Of a stretch of 64,000 nt of DNA, positions 1 through 10,769 are shown piece after piece. Origin of the DNA: Guyanagaster necrorhizus. Its lineage: Eukaryota > Basidiomycota > Agaricomycetes > Agaricales > Physalacriaceae. The translations under genes and the position numbers were made by a program. Under the pieces are notes generated by a model that saw only the letters and a program-made list of their open reading frames with translations, was not told where the DNA came from and searched no databases. The first letter of the stretch is position 1. Every line of letters begins with the position of its first letter. Location of the stretch: assembly GCF_019112545.1 (NCBI RefSeq), contig NW_025064883.1, positions 756,100 through 820,099 on the forward strand. Reading direction: 5' to 3'.

Positions 1-1396
1 GAATAGAACCGGCTGTCAAAACATCAGAAACAGACGCACCCCTTGAACGAGAACGGGGAGGAGATAGATTGGCGACTTGACTAGCAAGTCGTTCCGGTGA
101 TGGAGAAGTGTAAGGAGGAGGATGGCCAGATGGCGGTACGGATGGCATTCGCGTCTTCTGGCGTCTGTGAGTTGTTGGGGTGCGAGGTATCAGTGGGACC
201 GCAGGAGACGAAGTAAGGTGTCCATTTGACACTTTAGCCGAATGAGAGTCTCCTGGTGGAGACGTCGATGAAAAAGGCCTACGCAAATTCTCAGTGGAAT
301 CGCGAGGTTCTGCTGCGTCCCGAACGCCTGAAGGGAATTTTTTGGAGGTCTCTCTACGCTGCCTTTCGCGTTCCCTGCGCAACTCCACCTCAATACGCCA
401 TTCCACTGCTCGCTTGACCTCCTCCAGGGCATAGACCCGCACGCCATCGCGGCGGCCAGCTATGGCAACCAACACTCCGCGCTGTTCCATAACTACAACA
501 CTCTTGAAACTCACTCGACGAACAAGTGCATAGGGCTGTGGCGCAGGAGGTGAAATGAGGGGAAGGACATCCAATCCTTGCGCGTGGCAAAGGAGGAGAT
601 AGTGAGGGGAGAGAAATGCGCCACTGGCAGGAGGTGTGCTGAAATGTGAAGGAGAAAGATCGGAAGTGAGCACCGACAGGGAGAGCCCAAGCTCTTGGAG
701 GGAAGGAGGGGGTAGATCAGGTGGAGGTGTTGTTGACCGTCCAGGAGGAGTCGGTGGTCGGGAAGTGTCATTCTTTTTGCCATGAACGGTAGAACGTCGT
801 TCTTCACAGAGTGTGTCATCGGTGTGGGCAACAGGATCACGGCGATGCATGAGGTTATTGAAAAAATCAGATAAACGGTTGGAAGCGCGAACCTGAAAAA
901 AAAAAAGAAAAAGGTTAGCTAAAAAAATAATGAAAGAGAATAAAGCAAGTCGGGATACCTCAGTTATTGACCGACGTCGTACCCTGCGATCGTCCGAAGC
1001 TGTACTAGGTCGCACAGAGTGGCTACTGCGAGCAGGGGAAGGTGGAGGTGGGCGGGCAGACCTGGCAGATGGTGACGCTGTTTGTAGCCGACGCTGTGTT
1101 TCAAGAGGATCTGGACGATGTGTTACCTGTACAGCAGGAACGCTGTGGGCGCTAGCAGCATCTGAAGTCTGCTCTACTTCCCCGGTAGTAGACAGAGAAG
1201 CGCCATGACTAGATTCAAGTAAAGGCCTGGTTTCCTCCTTGTCCTCTTCGGCGGTAATGACATCTGTAATCGCTTTGTGCGGCGATTCTACATTGCGGAC
1301 CTCAACCTCCTCAATGCCTCGTGGAAGATCATCGTATCGTTCGTCCTCAAATGTGTCGGGAGCATCACTGTACTGATCATCTTCGACCTGGGACAT
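1..1396 (-). CDS. CNH (citron homology) domain protein, C-terminal part missing
   Basis: The reading starts at an ATG at 1396 (MSQVEDDQYSDAP) and runs off the left edge, so only the N-terminal part is present. One intron is seen at about 893-958. The first ~130 residues are acidic, then proline/serine-rich and likely disordered. After the intron comes a conserved block that begins a CNH beta-propeller: a segment with LLLCHAQGLDVLPL, then FKSVVVMEQRGVLVAIAGRR and DGVRVYALEEVKRAVEWRIE. It is followed by a basic, serine-rich linker. CNH domains are known from Rho1 exchange factors, citron and Ste20-type kinases and Vps39-like proteins, where they bind small GTPases or partners. The role here is inferred from this domain only. 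It is divergent to the D-2-hydroxyacid dehydrogenase gene, with about 250 bp between the starts. Confidence 0.75.
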   Translation of the reverse strand, partial: MSQVEDDQYSDAPDTFEDERYDDLPRGIEEVEVRNVESPHKAITDVITAEEDKEETRPLLESSHGASLSTTGEVEQTSDAASAHSVPAVQVTHRPDPLETQRRLQTASPSARSARPPPPSPARSSHSVRPSTASDDRRVRRRSITEVSRLALFSFIIFLANLFLFFFQVRASNRLSDFFNNLMHRRDPVAHTDDTLCEERRSTVHGKKNDTSRPPTPPGRSTTPPPDLPPPSLQELGLSLSVLTSDLSPSHFSTPPASGAFLSPHYLLLCHAQGLDVLPLISPPAPQPYALVRRVSFKSVVVMEQRGVLVAIAGRRDGVRVYALEEVKRAVEWRIEVELRRERERQRRETSKKFPSGVRDAAEPRDSTENLRRPFSSTSPPGDSHSAKVSNGHLTSSPAVPLIPRTPTTHRRQKTRMPSVPPSGHPPPYTSPSPERLASQVANLSPPRSRSRGASVSDVLTAGSI

Positions 1397-1647
1397 GTTG
1401 GATTCTGACAGTGAATGGAGGAATGTTGCCGTCACAGGTGAGATGGTCAGCAGGAAAATGTTACGGGACGGATGCAAGAGAATGGACTGGTCATGAAGGG
1501 AGCGGAGGAACCTTGAGGGAGAAGGAAAAGGCAAGACGCGGCTGACGAGACGCTCGGAGCAAATGGCCGCTGCAGTTCCTGGTTTTGAAAAGGAAATTCA
1601 CACGCCACAGTATCCGCTTTTCTGCACATTGAACTCGTAACGCTGCG

Positions 1648-3487
1648 ATGCTGTCCCCGTCGTGGCGACGCTTTGCGATTCCATTCTTCTCCCGGTATTC
1701 TGCTGCTTCAACGGCATATCGTGCCAGCCACTCTCTATCTCGTCTCAATCCTGTTACGCAGCAAGATGTCGATCACTTTGCAAAGATTTTACCGTCGACG
1801 TCAATTTTGTCAACTCTGGCTCCCATTTCACTAGCAGCAACAGAGCTAGACATTTACAATAACGATTGGATGGGAAAGTATCATGGCAATGCGACAACTG
1901 TTCTGAAGCCAAAGACAACACAGGAGGTCAGCGATATCGTGAAATGGTGTCACGAGAAGCGCATTGGCATAGTCCCGCAAGGTGGAAATACAGGCCTTGT
2001 AGGAGGAAGTGTCCCCGTCCAGGATGAGGTCATAATCTCTCTCGCAAACATGAGTCAAGTACGGTCGTTTGACCCAATATCTGGTTCGTGGAAAGTTCGT
2101 CATTGATACTTGTATTGACCTCCAGTCAAGGTATCTTGATTGCAGACGCAGGTTGTATCCTTCAGTCGCTCACAGATTATATTGCTCCGCACCATCATGT
2201 CATGCCAATTGATCTTGGGGCGAAGGGTAGGTGTGTAGCGCATGCAAAACACCTTGTCTATGATTTATCCTATGTACAGCTGCCAGATTGGTGGAAACGT
2301 TGCCACGAATGCTGGTGGCTTACGTCTACTGCGCTATGGATCGCTGCATGGATCTGTTTTAGGTTTGGAAGTTGTGCTCCCCGATGGGACAATCCTGGAT
2401 CAGCTTACATCACTACGCAAAGATAACACTGGTTCGTATCACATGTCACCACTGCAGTGCCCATACTCATATTTCACCAGGATATGACCTAAAGCAGCTT
2501 TTCATTGGTGCTGAAGGCACCCTTGGAATAATAACGGGTGTATCCATCCTTACCCCACCGTCTCCTCAGGCCTCTAACAATGTCATCTTTGCTCTCCCTC
2601 ATTTTGACAATGTTTTGCCTTTGTATCAGTCAGTGAAGCGCCAGCTGTCAGAAATTCTTTCTGCGTTTGAATTTATAGACCGCACTGCCTATGACTTAGC
2701 TGTTAAACACGGACAAGGACGAGCGCTTAGTGACGAGGATGTCGAAGGTGCTCAATGTTTCGTTCTCGTCGAGACCAGCGGTGGTCGAAGGGAACACGAC
2801 GAAGAGGTGGATAAGTTTCTTCCGCTCAAGTTTTCCTGCTAATCTATGACCAGAAATTGACAACTTTGCTCGAGACATTACTCGAGGCTGACAAGCCCTT
2901 AATCAATACAGGTGTTCTGGCACAATCTCCTGCGCAATTCTCGTCTCTATGGGCTCTTCGAGAGGGTGTCACTGAAGCTGTTTCAAAAGAGGGGAAAGCG
3001 TATAAATATGACATCTCCGTTCCGTTATCAACCTTCAAAGAATGTGTTGATGTCACTCGTGAACATCTGAGATCCAAGGGATTAATGCGTGAGGATGCAG
3101 TCAAGCATGTTGTGGGATATGGCCATGTCGGTGATGGTAGATATCTACTGTTATATATAATTCAAAGCGCTGACTGAGCTTTGCAGGAAACCTACACTTA
3201 AATGTAGTTGCAGACACTTACTCTTCCGAGATCCAAGATGCCTTGGAGCCATTTATATACGAGCTTGTCGGTGTGTAGTTTCTGATACTATCATCGAGAC
3301 CCCAGTCACTGAATTGCACGTATCAGCATCACATCGCGGTTCCGTGTCCGCCGAACATGGCATTGGCGCTATGAAAACTCATGCTCTCCACTACTCCAAG
3401 AGTGCTGTGAGCATTACCTGGATGAAGAAGATCAAGGAGTTGTTCGATCCTCGAGGTATAATGAACCCAGGCAAAGTGTTGGAATGA
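1648..3487 (+). CDS. Mitochondrial FAD-linked D-2-hydroxyacid dehydrogenase (D-2-hydroxyglutarate / D-lactate dehydrogenase type)
   Basis: Oxidises a D-2-hydroxyacid (D-2-hydroxyglutarate or D-lactate) with FAD, probably passing electrons to the respiratory chain. The N-terminus ([20 protein letters not shown]) is basic and Arg/Ser-rich, like a mitochondrial leader. The FAD-binding (PCMH) domain shows [15 protein letters not shown], then [20 protein letters not shown] and [13 protein letters not shown]. The C-terminal oxidase domain shows GHVGDGNLHLNV, with an intron (about 3137-3184) splitting GDG/NLH, then [10 protein letters not shown] and the end [13 protein letters not shown] followed by TGA at 3485-3487. 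Exons join in frame across several short introns, for example near 2094-2144, 2229-2279 and 3270-3326. D-2HGDH and the yeast Dld2/Dld3 enzymes share this layout, so the exact substrate is not fixed by what I can see. Its 3' end lies only about 70 bp from that of the convergent acyl-CoA ligase. Confidence 0.9.
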
Positions 3488-3557
3488 GGGTATGAACATA
3501 AGTTGAAGTCCAGCCACTGTAATCATATCTTTACTTCTAGAAATGAGTGCATCCTAT

Positions 3558-6325
3558 TCACAATTTAGCTGCCCTCCTTCTCAACTCTGTTTTCAAAATC
3601 TTTCCAGTGGAGGTTTTCTTCCCACATGTGAGCTTCGCTGACATGTATCAAATGATAATAAATTCACTCACTGGCAATTCAGGAACAACTTCCACCCACT
3701 CGGGGCGCGCAAATCCAGAAAGCCTGGTTTTGGCATGTTCCATGAGGTTCTTTACAAATTCGTCGAGGCGTCCAGACCATCGAGACACGTGTTCTGGGTG
3801 AATTGTGACCTATGAAATTATTGAGCTTGGTCTGATAATCATGAATCCACAAGATCTCACAAAAGCCATAGGGCGTTCGCCCCACACCGGGTGAGCTCGA
3901 GCGACGACGGAAACTTCAAGCACGTGGGGATGGCTTGATAGCTCTAAAAAAAGATGCTAGATAATTAATAACAGATTCAACATCGTTAAGCAGCTATGCT
4001 TTCCTTGCTCGATAGCGAGACTAGAGGCATTCTGCAGAACCAAATGAGTGATGAGAATTGGGAAGCGTTATTGAAACAACCTCTCCGCCGGATATAATGA
4101 TGTCCTTGCTTCTGTCGACCACGGCAATCGATCCATCAGGATGCATAACGGCTAAATCTCCTGAATGAAAATAACCTCCACGGAAAGCTTTTGTCGTAGC
4201 TTCAGGATCCCGAAAGTACTCTTTCATCACAAGATTGCCTCTGGTAATAATCTCACCCACTGTCTTCCCATCTCGAGGAACATCTACAATCTGGTCATCG
4301 TCCCGTATCTCTGCTACACGGACGCCTTCTGCTGTGGCGAAACTGTGTCCTTGTCGAGCAATTAGCTTCGATCGTTGTTCGAGGGTCATTTTGGTCCAGA
4401 ATAGTTGATCATAACCTCTGGTGAACGGACCGTATGTCTGCGGGAGCCTCAGAAATAATGTAAGGCACTGTTGAGAAGATTGTACCTCTCTGACGTTATA
4501 AGCCAAAGTGAGTTACATCTACTTTTCATCCAGTTGAGGAGACTCACGTCAAACCGTAAACATGGATTGGTTTGATTCCGATTCCTTCGAGCGCTCCAAG
4601 GAGGTGTGCAGTGGGTGCAGCACCTGATGAGGGTTCGAGTTAGGCTGAGTGCTCATTCAATCAATTGTTGGGCGCACCAGCAATGATAGCAGAAATGGGC
4701 TTGGTCAGTTTCTTCGCAGATGGGTCATTTACGATGCCAATCTGATGCGAAACCATCAGGCGCAAGAGAGGATTTCACACAACACCGATAGTACCTGCAC
4801 AGTCGGGGCACCGCAGTAGTGGGTCACTTTGGAATGCAGAAAGTGCTTCCAGATTTGTGGGTAATTGACGGTCCGTTGTGTGATCTAATAGGACCAGGAA
4901 TCGTCAATGGCGATTATATGAGATCAATTAATTTCTTTCAAGTTGAACCCTTGCTTACTTGCGTTGCAAATGCGAACGTGTTGCTCCACGGAAAAGTCCA
5001 CCCTCCGGCGTGGAACATGGGGAGAATCCTGAATTGGGCGACGATGAGTTGGTACAAGACTCTGGAAAAGACGCGAATCTCACCAAAGATACGTTGATTC
5101 TTTGTCAATTCTGCAGATTATCAGTTACTAGCCAAGCTTCTGGACTTTCAAGAGGTTGCGAGGCGTAAAACTTACCGTCCTTCAAAAGCGTTGCCAATGG
5201 CTGCCAAGTATGTGCCTGATATGGAGCGTGAGCCTTCAAAGCCAACAGCAAAGCCCGATTACATACCTCTCAGTGTTGTGAGGACGCCTTTCGGCTGGGA
5301 AGACGTAAGTAACATCGACGATCAGTACACAAAATGGGACATACTCGCCCGGTGGTACCAGATCTACGCTTTCTGTTACCACATGCTGAACTGATTCTGA
5401 ACGATTGTGCGACTCACGTGTAACAGAGCAGAGCTCCTGCATTTTCGTCCGGCTCTACATCTAAACCGGCCCAGCCTCTCTCTTGACTGTAACATCGACC
5501 GTCACTCAAGAATTCTTCGTATGGGTCATCACTTGTACCAGTGTCTTTACACACAATCCTAGGACGCTCGGATCCTGCTATAAGCGGCAGATACTCTTCA
5601 TCGATGAGGATGAGGCTGGCGCCGCTATGATCTGAAGTTGTTGGTATAATGTGTTGGTAGAAACTCGGTTTCGGAGAGATGAATGGGCTGACCTAGAATA
5701 TAATGTACCTCCTGTGGCTTGAGTCGCGTATTGATGGGCGTTAGGATAGCGCGCGCGGCCAGGACACCATGACATGCATCTGTGTCAAGGTAAACAAAGT
5801 CCAATTATATAGTAATCTCTTGGCACATACCCGCCATCATGGGACTAGTCATGCAATGGATCATTTCAACAAGGAGTGAAGACCTAGGACTGGGAACGTA
5901 CGAATTCGGGGAAATGACTGCCACTCTGTCACCAGGTTTAATTCCTGCACGTATGAGGCTATAGGCCAGGTTCTGAATTCTCTGAGCCCTAGAAACAAGT
6001 GTAAAAGAAACACTTGCTAAGATGGTAATGATACTGACCATACTGCAAAGGTGTAGACGACCGGATATTTGGCATCAGGATGCGCTAGGGCGATTTTATC
6101 CGGGTAGATCTGTGCAGCGCGAAGCAAGAAGAGAAGGGGATTCTGAAGCATGGTTATACTATCATTCATGGCGAATATTTGGAAAGGGTAGCAAGCACTG
6201 ACCAACGGATGAAGATAGGTAGGAGCATCCTTCAAGCCGGGAGGATTTAATCTGAATTTGACGTCCGCGGGGGGGATACTCTCTGCAGTTGGTGTTGTAG
6301 GACCTTAAAGATACGAATAAGACAT
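3558..6325 (-). CDS. AMP-dependent acyl-CoA synthetase/ligase with peroxisomal tail
   Basis: An ANL-superfamily enzyme that activates a carboxylic acid with ATP to an acyl-AMP and then a CoA thioester. Near the start is NPLLFLLRAAQIYPDKIALA. The P-loop-like motif SGTTGR/PKGVLTTLR is split by an intron at about 5300-5350. Then come ILPMFHAGGWTFPW, HYCGAPTVQ, and TYGPFTRGYDQ in the adenylation core. The hinge and C-terminal region has GGYFHSGDLAVMHPDGS, VVDRSKDIIISGGE and the catalytic-lysine region KTSTGKILKTEL. The last three codons read A-K-L before TGA at 3558-3560, which fits a PTS1 peroxisomal signal. The start is uncertain: the segment KDAPTYLHPL is open upstream of an intron, an ATG at 6151 could start a shorter protein, and 6325 is a candidate needing an extra splice. 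It resembles medium/broad-range fatty-acid or cinnamate-type ligases; the substrate is unknown. Confidence 0.85.
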
Positions 6326-7441
6326 AGAAAGAGAATGGTGAAACGCGTTCGCGCACTGAAAGCCATTGATGAGGAGAAATGTTGGGGAGAAGAGCTTATC
6401 AGGAGTGAAAAAAGAGGGGGGAAATTGAATGATAGAGAAGTATTATTCGGATAAGGGGAATATATATGTGCCCAAGAGCTTGTAGTCTGAGCCGGTTACG
6501 TTCATACCGGACATCCGGGGTCGAAATGCGGGGTAGTAGGGTTGATCGGTTCCTGTTTGTCCTCACGTGGCCAAAACGCATCAAGCCACCAAGAGGTCGA
6601 TAAGAGGTCGATACTGGACTTTTGACCTTTTTGAGAGATTGTCGTGACTTTTTCTCGACCTCCAGACCCCAGATTTGTCTGGATTTCCCGTCTAACCCGC
6701 GCCAACTTGACCTCTGTCCGGACTTTCCAACTGACCTCGAAATCTTAGCCCAAAATCGGACATACCTGTGCCAAGAAGCGCATTGTCCGGACTTGCCAAT
6801 TGACCTCTTAGATAGGGATAACGGGTGGGGGGGGGGGAGGTGCCTAGGCCACCCTGCCTTCCTTCGTACCACATCCTATCAATGCAAGCCAGCTACTGTT
6901 AGCGATCACATGATTATCTCAGTTGGACTCCTTAGTGAGTCACATATACCTGACACGCCTGGTCAGACGCTGCCTTCCATTCATTTTCTCTTGTTCTCGC
7001 CGACGCCGACGCCGGCACTTACATTGACGAGCCGCACCCAATCTGGACCCTCAGCTTGCTACTGAGATGCTTGGTTTTGCCTCTCAGTCAACTAGTGTTC
7101 CTGTGCTTGGGTCTCACACTCCTGCTCAAGCTGCAGATGGAAATAATCAAAGTCCTCAAGAGCGCTGACTGGATTACGAATTAGATGTCTGCGTACTTGC
7201 TTTGGCTAAAAACTAGTGACATCGGGAACAAGACTGCCAATCGACCCAAAGATTTTATTACTACAAATGACTGCCCAAATACATACACTGTATACCAATT
7301 TATTGTTTTTTTTTGTCTCTAAGTATGCACTCGATACACTAGGAGGCGAGACATAAACAGGTATCAACAGTGTACCTTCCGACTAACCGTCATTTACAAT
7401 CATCTCCGAGTCCTCGTTTCGCAATCCATACAATCATAGAA
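6326..7441. other. Gene-free stretch with degenerate repeats
   Basis: No supportable gene. The left part is upstream sequence of the acyl-CoA ligase and the right part is the 5' region of the Rab5 gene. Between about 6590 and 6815 lie repeated GAGGTC/GACCTC-containing units. A run of eleven or so G lies near 6827-6838. A short frame near 7030-7165 is open for about 45 codons but I recognise nothing in it. Confidence 0.5.
6591..6812. repeat. Possible small MITE-like element with internal direct repeats
   Basis: The left edge carries two tandem copies of AAGAGGTCGAT (6591-6612). The right edge (about 6799-6815) reads ATTGACCTCTTAGAT, close to the reverse complement of the left edge. Inside, TGTCCGGACTTTCCAACTGA at about 6715 recurs as TGTCCGGACTTGCCAATTGA at about 6785, 70 bp later, and a weaker copy (TGTCTGGATTTCCCGTC) lies at about 6677. 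This pattern fits a decayed non-autonomous transposon or a local duplication. No coding capacity or clear target-site duplication is seen. Confidence 0.3.
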
Positions 7442-8437
7442 ATGGCAGAATCTGGGTCTGTTCCTGACAAGTCCGTTCAGGTCAAGCTTGTTCTTCTAGG
7501 TAAGCTTCAATTACTGTGGCAACTATGTGGGGTCCCGCACAGCGCTCGCATGTGGGGGTTAGTGATTCATACACTCTTTCGTAGGTGAAGCTGCAGTCGG
7601 GAAGTCATCCGTGGTCCTTCGTTTTGTGCGTCTCTCCTTTTCATAAAGCGGCAACTGTATTCATGTATTACGACAGGTTTCCAACGAGTTCCAGGCCAAT
7701 AAGGAACCCACCATTGGCGCCGCTTTTTTGACTCAAAAATGCCGTTTGGAAGATAGGGTGCTAAGATACGAGATATGGGATACAGCTGGACAGGAGAGAT
7801 TCCACTCACTAGCCGTAAGCGCTGCAGTTATGCTATCATACCGGATCCCTGACATCCAGCTCAAGCCCATGTACTACCGAAATGCTCAAGCGGCCGTAGT
7901 CGTCTATGATGTGACCAAGGCCACGAGTCTCGAGAAGGCCAAATCATGGGTCAAAGAGCTTCAACGACAAGCCAATCCTAATATCGTTATCGCATTAGCT
8001 GGCAACAAGGTTGATCTCGTCCAACCCTCAGCCTCATCGTCTGGAAACAATTCAGAATCTGAAGATGAAGCTGACGACGCTACAGCCACCCCAGGAGAGG
8101 CACCGTCTGGTGAATCGGAAAGTCTGAGGCAGGTTCCCCGCGAGGAAGCGCAGGCGTATGCAACCGAGGCTGGTTTGCTCTTTTTTGAGACTAGTGCCAA
8201 GACTGGTGAGGGTATCGTTGATTTATTCACGGAAATCGGTAAGTATTTCTTTCCCTTTTACCCGCAGAATGCTCATCTTGTTCTCTAGCAAGAAAGATAC
8301 CTATCGAGCATATTTTGGCGTCTACCCGTGGCGCGGGTAGAGCTGGGCCAGGTGCAAACCGAGCAGGTGTCTCACGACAAGAGGGTGGTGTGAATTTGGA
8401 ACAAGGTGCGAAGCCGAAAGATGCTTGCAACTGTTAG
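7442..8437 (+). CDS. Rab5-type small GTPase (Vps21/Ypt5)
   Basis: Controls early endosome fusion and endocytic traffic. The spliced protein is about 252 residues. G1 is GEAAVGKS (residues 20-27), the switch I region has [11 protein letters not shown]3 is [15 protein letters not shown]4 is NKVD (about 126-129) and G5 is ETSAK (about 187-191). The C-terminus KDACNC ends in a CxC prenylation motif for membrane anchoring by geranylgeranyl groups. Four introns are visible, including 7500-7586, which splits G1, and one after DLFTEI. The effector-region sequence GAAFLTQ is typical of Rab5 rather than Rab7 or Rab11. Odd feature: an acidic, Ser/Glu-rich insert of about 33 residues (about 133-165) between G4 and G5, discussed as a finding. 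The start ATG at 7442 follows a short leader and gives the usual N-terminus length. Confidence 0.93.
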
Positions 8438-8627
8438 TGCATTAGTCTGCTTCTATACATGCCCTTGCGCAGCAGTCGCTGGTTAGTCACCATAGTTTCT
8501 ATCTAGTTCACGTCATCTTCTATGCCTACAATGCTTTACACTTCACACGTACATGTATTCTGATTTTTATTTTACAACGAGGACCTATCTGATTCTGCGA
8601 AATGTCGCAACCGCACAGTTAGTATGG

Positions 8628-10587
8628 TCAGTCTACGTATGGTGGCGGCCTTGCGATATGCTCCTGGTCCCTGTGGTTAGCAGGCACTCGGTAAGGAGGT
8701 GGTGCATGGTTGTGGACCACTTGTTCTTGGGAGGGTGCTGGTGGCGGTGAATGTAATCTCGGTGGCTCAGAGATTGAAGATGGGTTGGAAGACTGGTGAT
8801 GTGGTATACGAAAGTCAGAGTCAATCGAAGGTGGAGGATCAGACGGATCATCCATGGCAGGTGGTGGTGGTGGGGGAGGTTCTTGTTCTGATTCCTGCTG
8901 TTGCTCAAATACGAGGCCCAAAGCCTCGATTGACTGGCTTGTAGCAGGTATTTCAGCAAGCTGAGTAACATCAGTGTCCCGAGCTGCCATTTCAAGTGTA
9001 GGCGGTGGAGTAGAAGATCGCTGCATATCGTGCCCGTCAAATTGATCTGTGAGAAGAAAACCGAACGCAAAGCCCTCTCCCACGAGAACTGTAGACAATG
9101 GCTTGGGTAGTGCTATGCACTCGTCGTGCGAAGGAATAATGATTTCCGTCTCCGATTCCAAAAACGTAGGTAGTCGCGTGGAAGTCGAAGCCTCTGAAGC
9201 AGAAGGGAAAAATGGCGGAGGGGCGTCTCGTTCTTCAAACGGTGGCGGAGCACCAAGCCCACTAGGCCCTGCCTCCCCTTCAGAGTAATGCGGTACGGAA
9301 AAGTCGGTGTCCTCGGCTCTGTTTGTCTTCACAGGCGGGCGGTCATGCTTCTTCTGATAAGCCGCGTCTATCGATTCTGCAACTTCAGGAAGTGGTGCCG
9401 GTGGGGGCAGCACCGAGATCGGAATAGATATGGTGTAAATGCGCTCCGTGTGGCTGGATGTGTCAACGAAGGAGACATAAACATTGAGCTTAAATGATAT
9501 GGAATGGAGAAGCGTCGACTGGGTAATCGATGGGCATTCTGCGTCACTGTCCAGATGAACGTAATCCGATGTCGGTAGGTTCATTTGATTATCTGCAGGT
9601 GAACCAGAAGGCGACGTTTGGTGCAAAACAAATCGTAACTGGACTGGCCGTGTGGCATGAAAGCGACAAGACGCGCCAGACCGGGCTAAAACAGTCTTAA
9701 AAGACGATCCCACAACAAAGGGCGACAAAGGCCATTTATATGTGGATGCGCGTTTCTCCTGGGTGGTGGTGGATGACGGTCCGACGGACGGCTCGTCGTC
9801 ACTATAGGGTGACGGAGGTCCTTCTAGCCCGTCGTGGCCATCGCGTTTTACTTGCACAATCCTCACGAATTCAACCTTGACGTTCCGCAGCCTCAGTCCC
9901 TGGTCAACCACAATCTCCTTGGCAGGCGGCGGGATCGTTACATAAACTGGAACTTGCTCGCCAGCCTTGAAGGTTGTACGAGGTACTTGGACTTCAAAAC
10001 GCGTTGGTTGGTCCAGAGCGTGAGTTTCGGGTGAAATGGGGAGAGAATCGGCATGGGAACTATATCGCCTTGTGTGAACAGCCATGCTCTTTGTAACCGG
10101 TGGCGTCGAAACATTTGTAGGGTGTAGGGTGACCATCAAAGTGTGTGAAAGCGACGAATGAGGCGTAATAACGGCTTGGGGGGCATCGGACATGAGAGGT
10201 ATGGAGAATAGCACGGAAGAGGGTAAAGCTGTAACGCTCTCTACAGGACTTGAGAACAGCACTGTTTCCGATGTTCCTAGCTCAATCTCTTGGCTGTAGG
10301 CCTTCTCGACAGTACGTAGGGACATGGTTCTGTATTGCTCATTGAGCATACGCGGTGGACAGCATGCACGGTACGTACATTCGATGCCACCGGCCAGGCT
10401 CTGCTCCTTTGATCTGTAGCTCTCCTTCGATGGCAGCGCGTTCTCCTTCGGCACCCAGAAAGCCTTTCTGGAAATTGAGCGCATCAATGGTCGGTGTAAT
10501 GAGAATCTGTGGCTCGCGAGAGGTGTCGGGGTAGGCTTCTGTTGGATCCTGTTGTGAATATATCGGAGGTGGAATATGCTCCGACAT
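8628..10587 (-). CDS. Alpha-arrestin-like protein with PPxY motifs
   Basis: The N-terminus (MSEHIPPPIYSQQDP) leads into a beta-sandwich-like region: IEGELQIKGAEPGRWHR, then LRTVEKAYSQEIELGTSETV after an intron at about 10333-10381. The middle region FEVQVPRTTFKAGEQVPVYV and LRLRNVKVEFVRIVQV looks like the second arrestin repeat. The C-terminal third is Pro/Ser-rich and ends with two PY motifs, PPPYRVP and PPPYVD, the latter at the very C-terminus before TGA at 8628-8630. In fungi such ART proteins recruit the Rsp5/NEDD4 ubiquitin ligase to plasma-membrane transporters, and the PY motifs fit that role. Family membership is inferred from the beta-rich pattern plus PY motifs and was not tested by profile search. 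Also present are PPPF segments that may be weak variants of the same motif. Confidence 0.65.
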
Positions 10588-10737
10588 GATGGTGGTAGAG
10601 TAACAGGAAGGATATTGGAAGAACGATGTCGGTGACTATCAGTTTCAGAAAGTTGTTGACCCACGTGTGGTCATGCTAAAACAGAAAACTGGCGTAGCAG
10701 TTACATACGGATACACAGCAAAGTACAATTCAATCCA

Positions 10738-10754
10738 TATATATATATATATAA
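10738..10754. repeat. (TA)n microsatellite
   Basis: A perfect run of alternating T and A lies in the short spacer between the arrestin-like gene start and the SWI1 stop codon. Nothing suggests a function. Confidence 0.8.
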
Positions 10755-10769
10755 TGAAAGCAGATGTCC

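Noticed and set aside
3558..6325. Secondary-metabolite cluster around the acyl-CoA ligase
   Set aside because: Its neighbours are a mitochondrial dehydrogenase and a Rab GTPase. No polyketide synthase, NRPS, P450 or transporter lies nearby.
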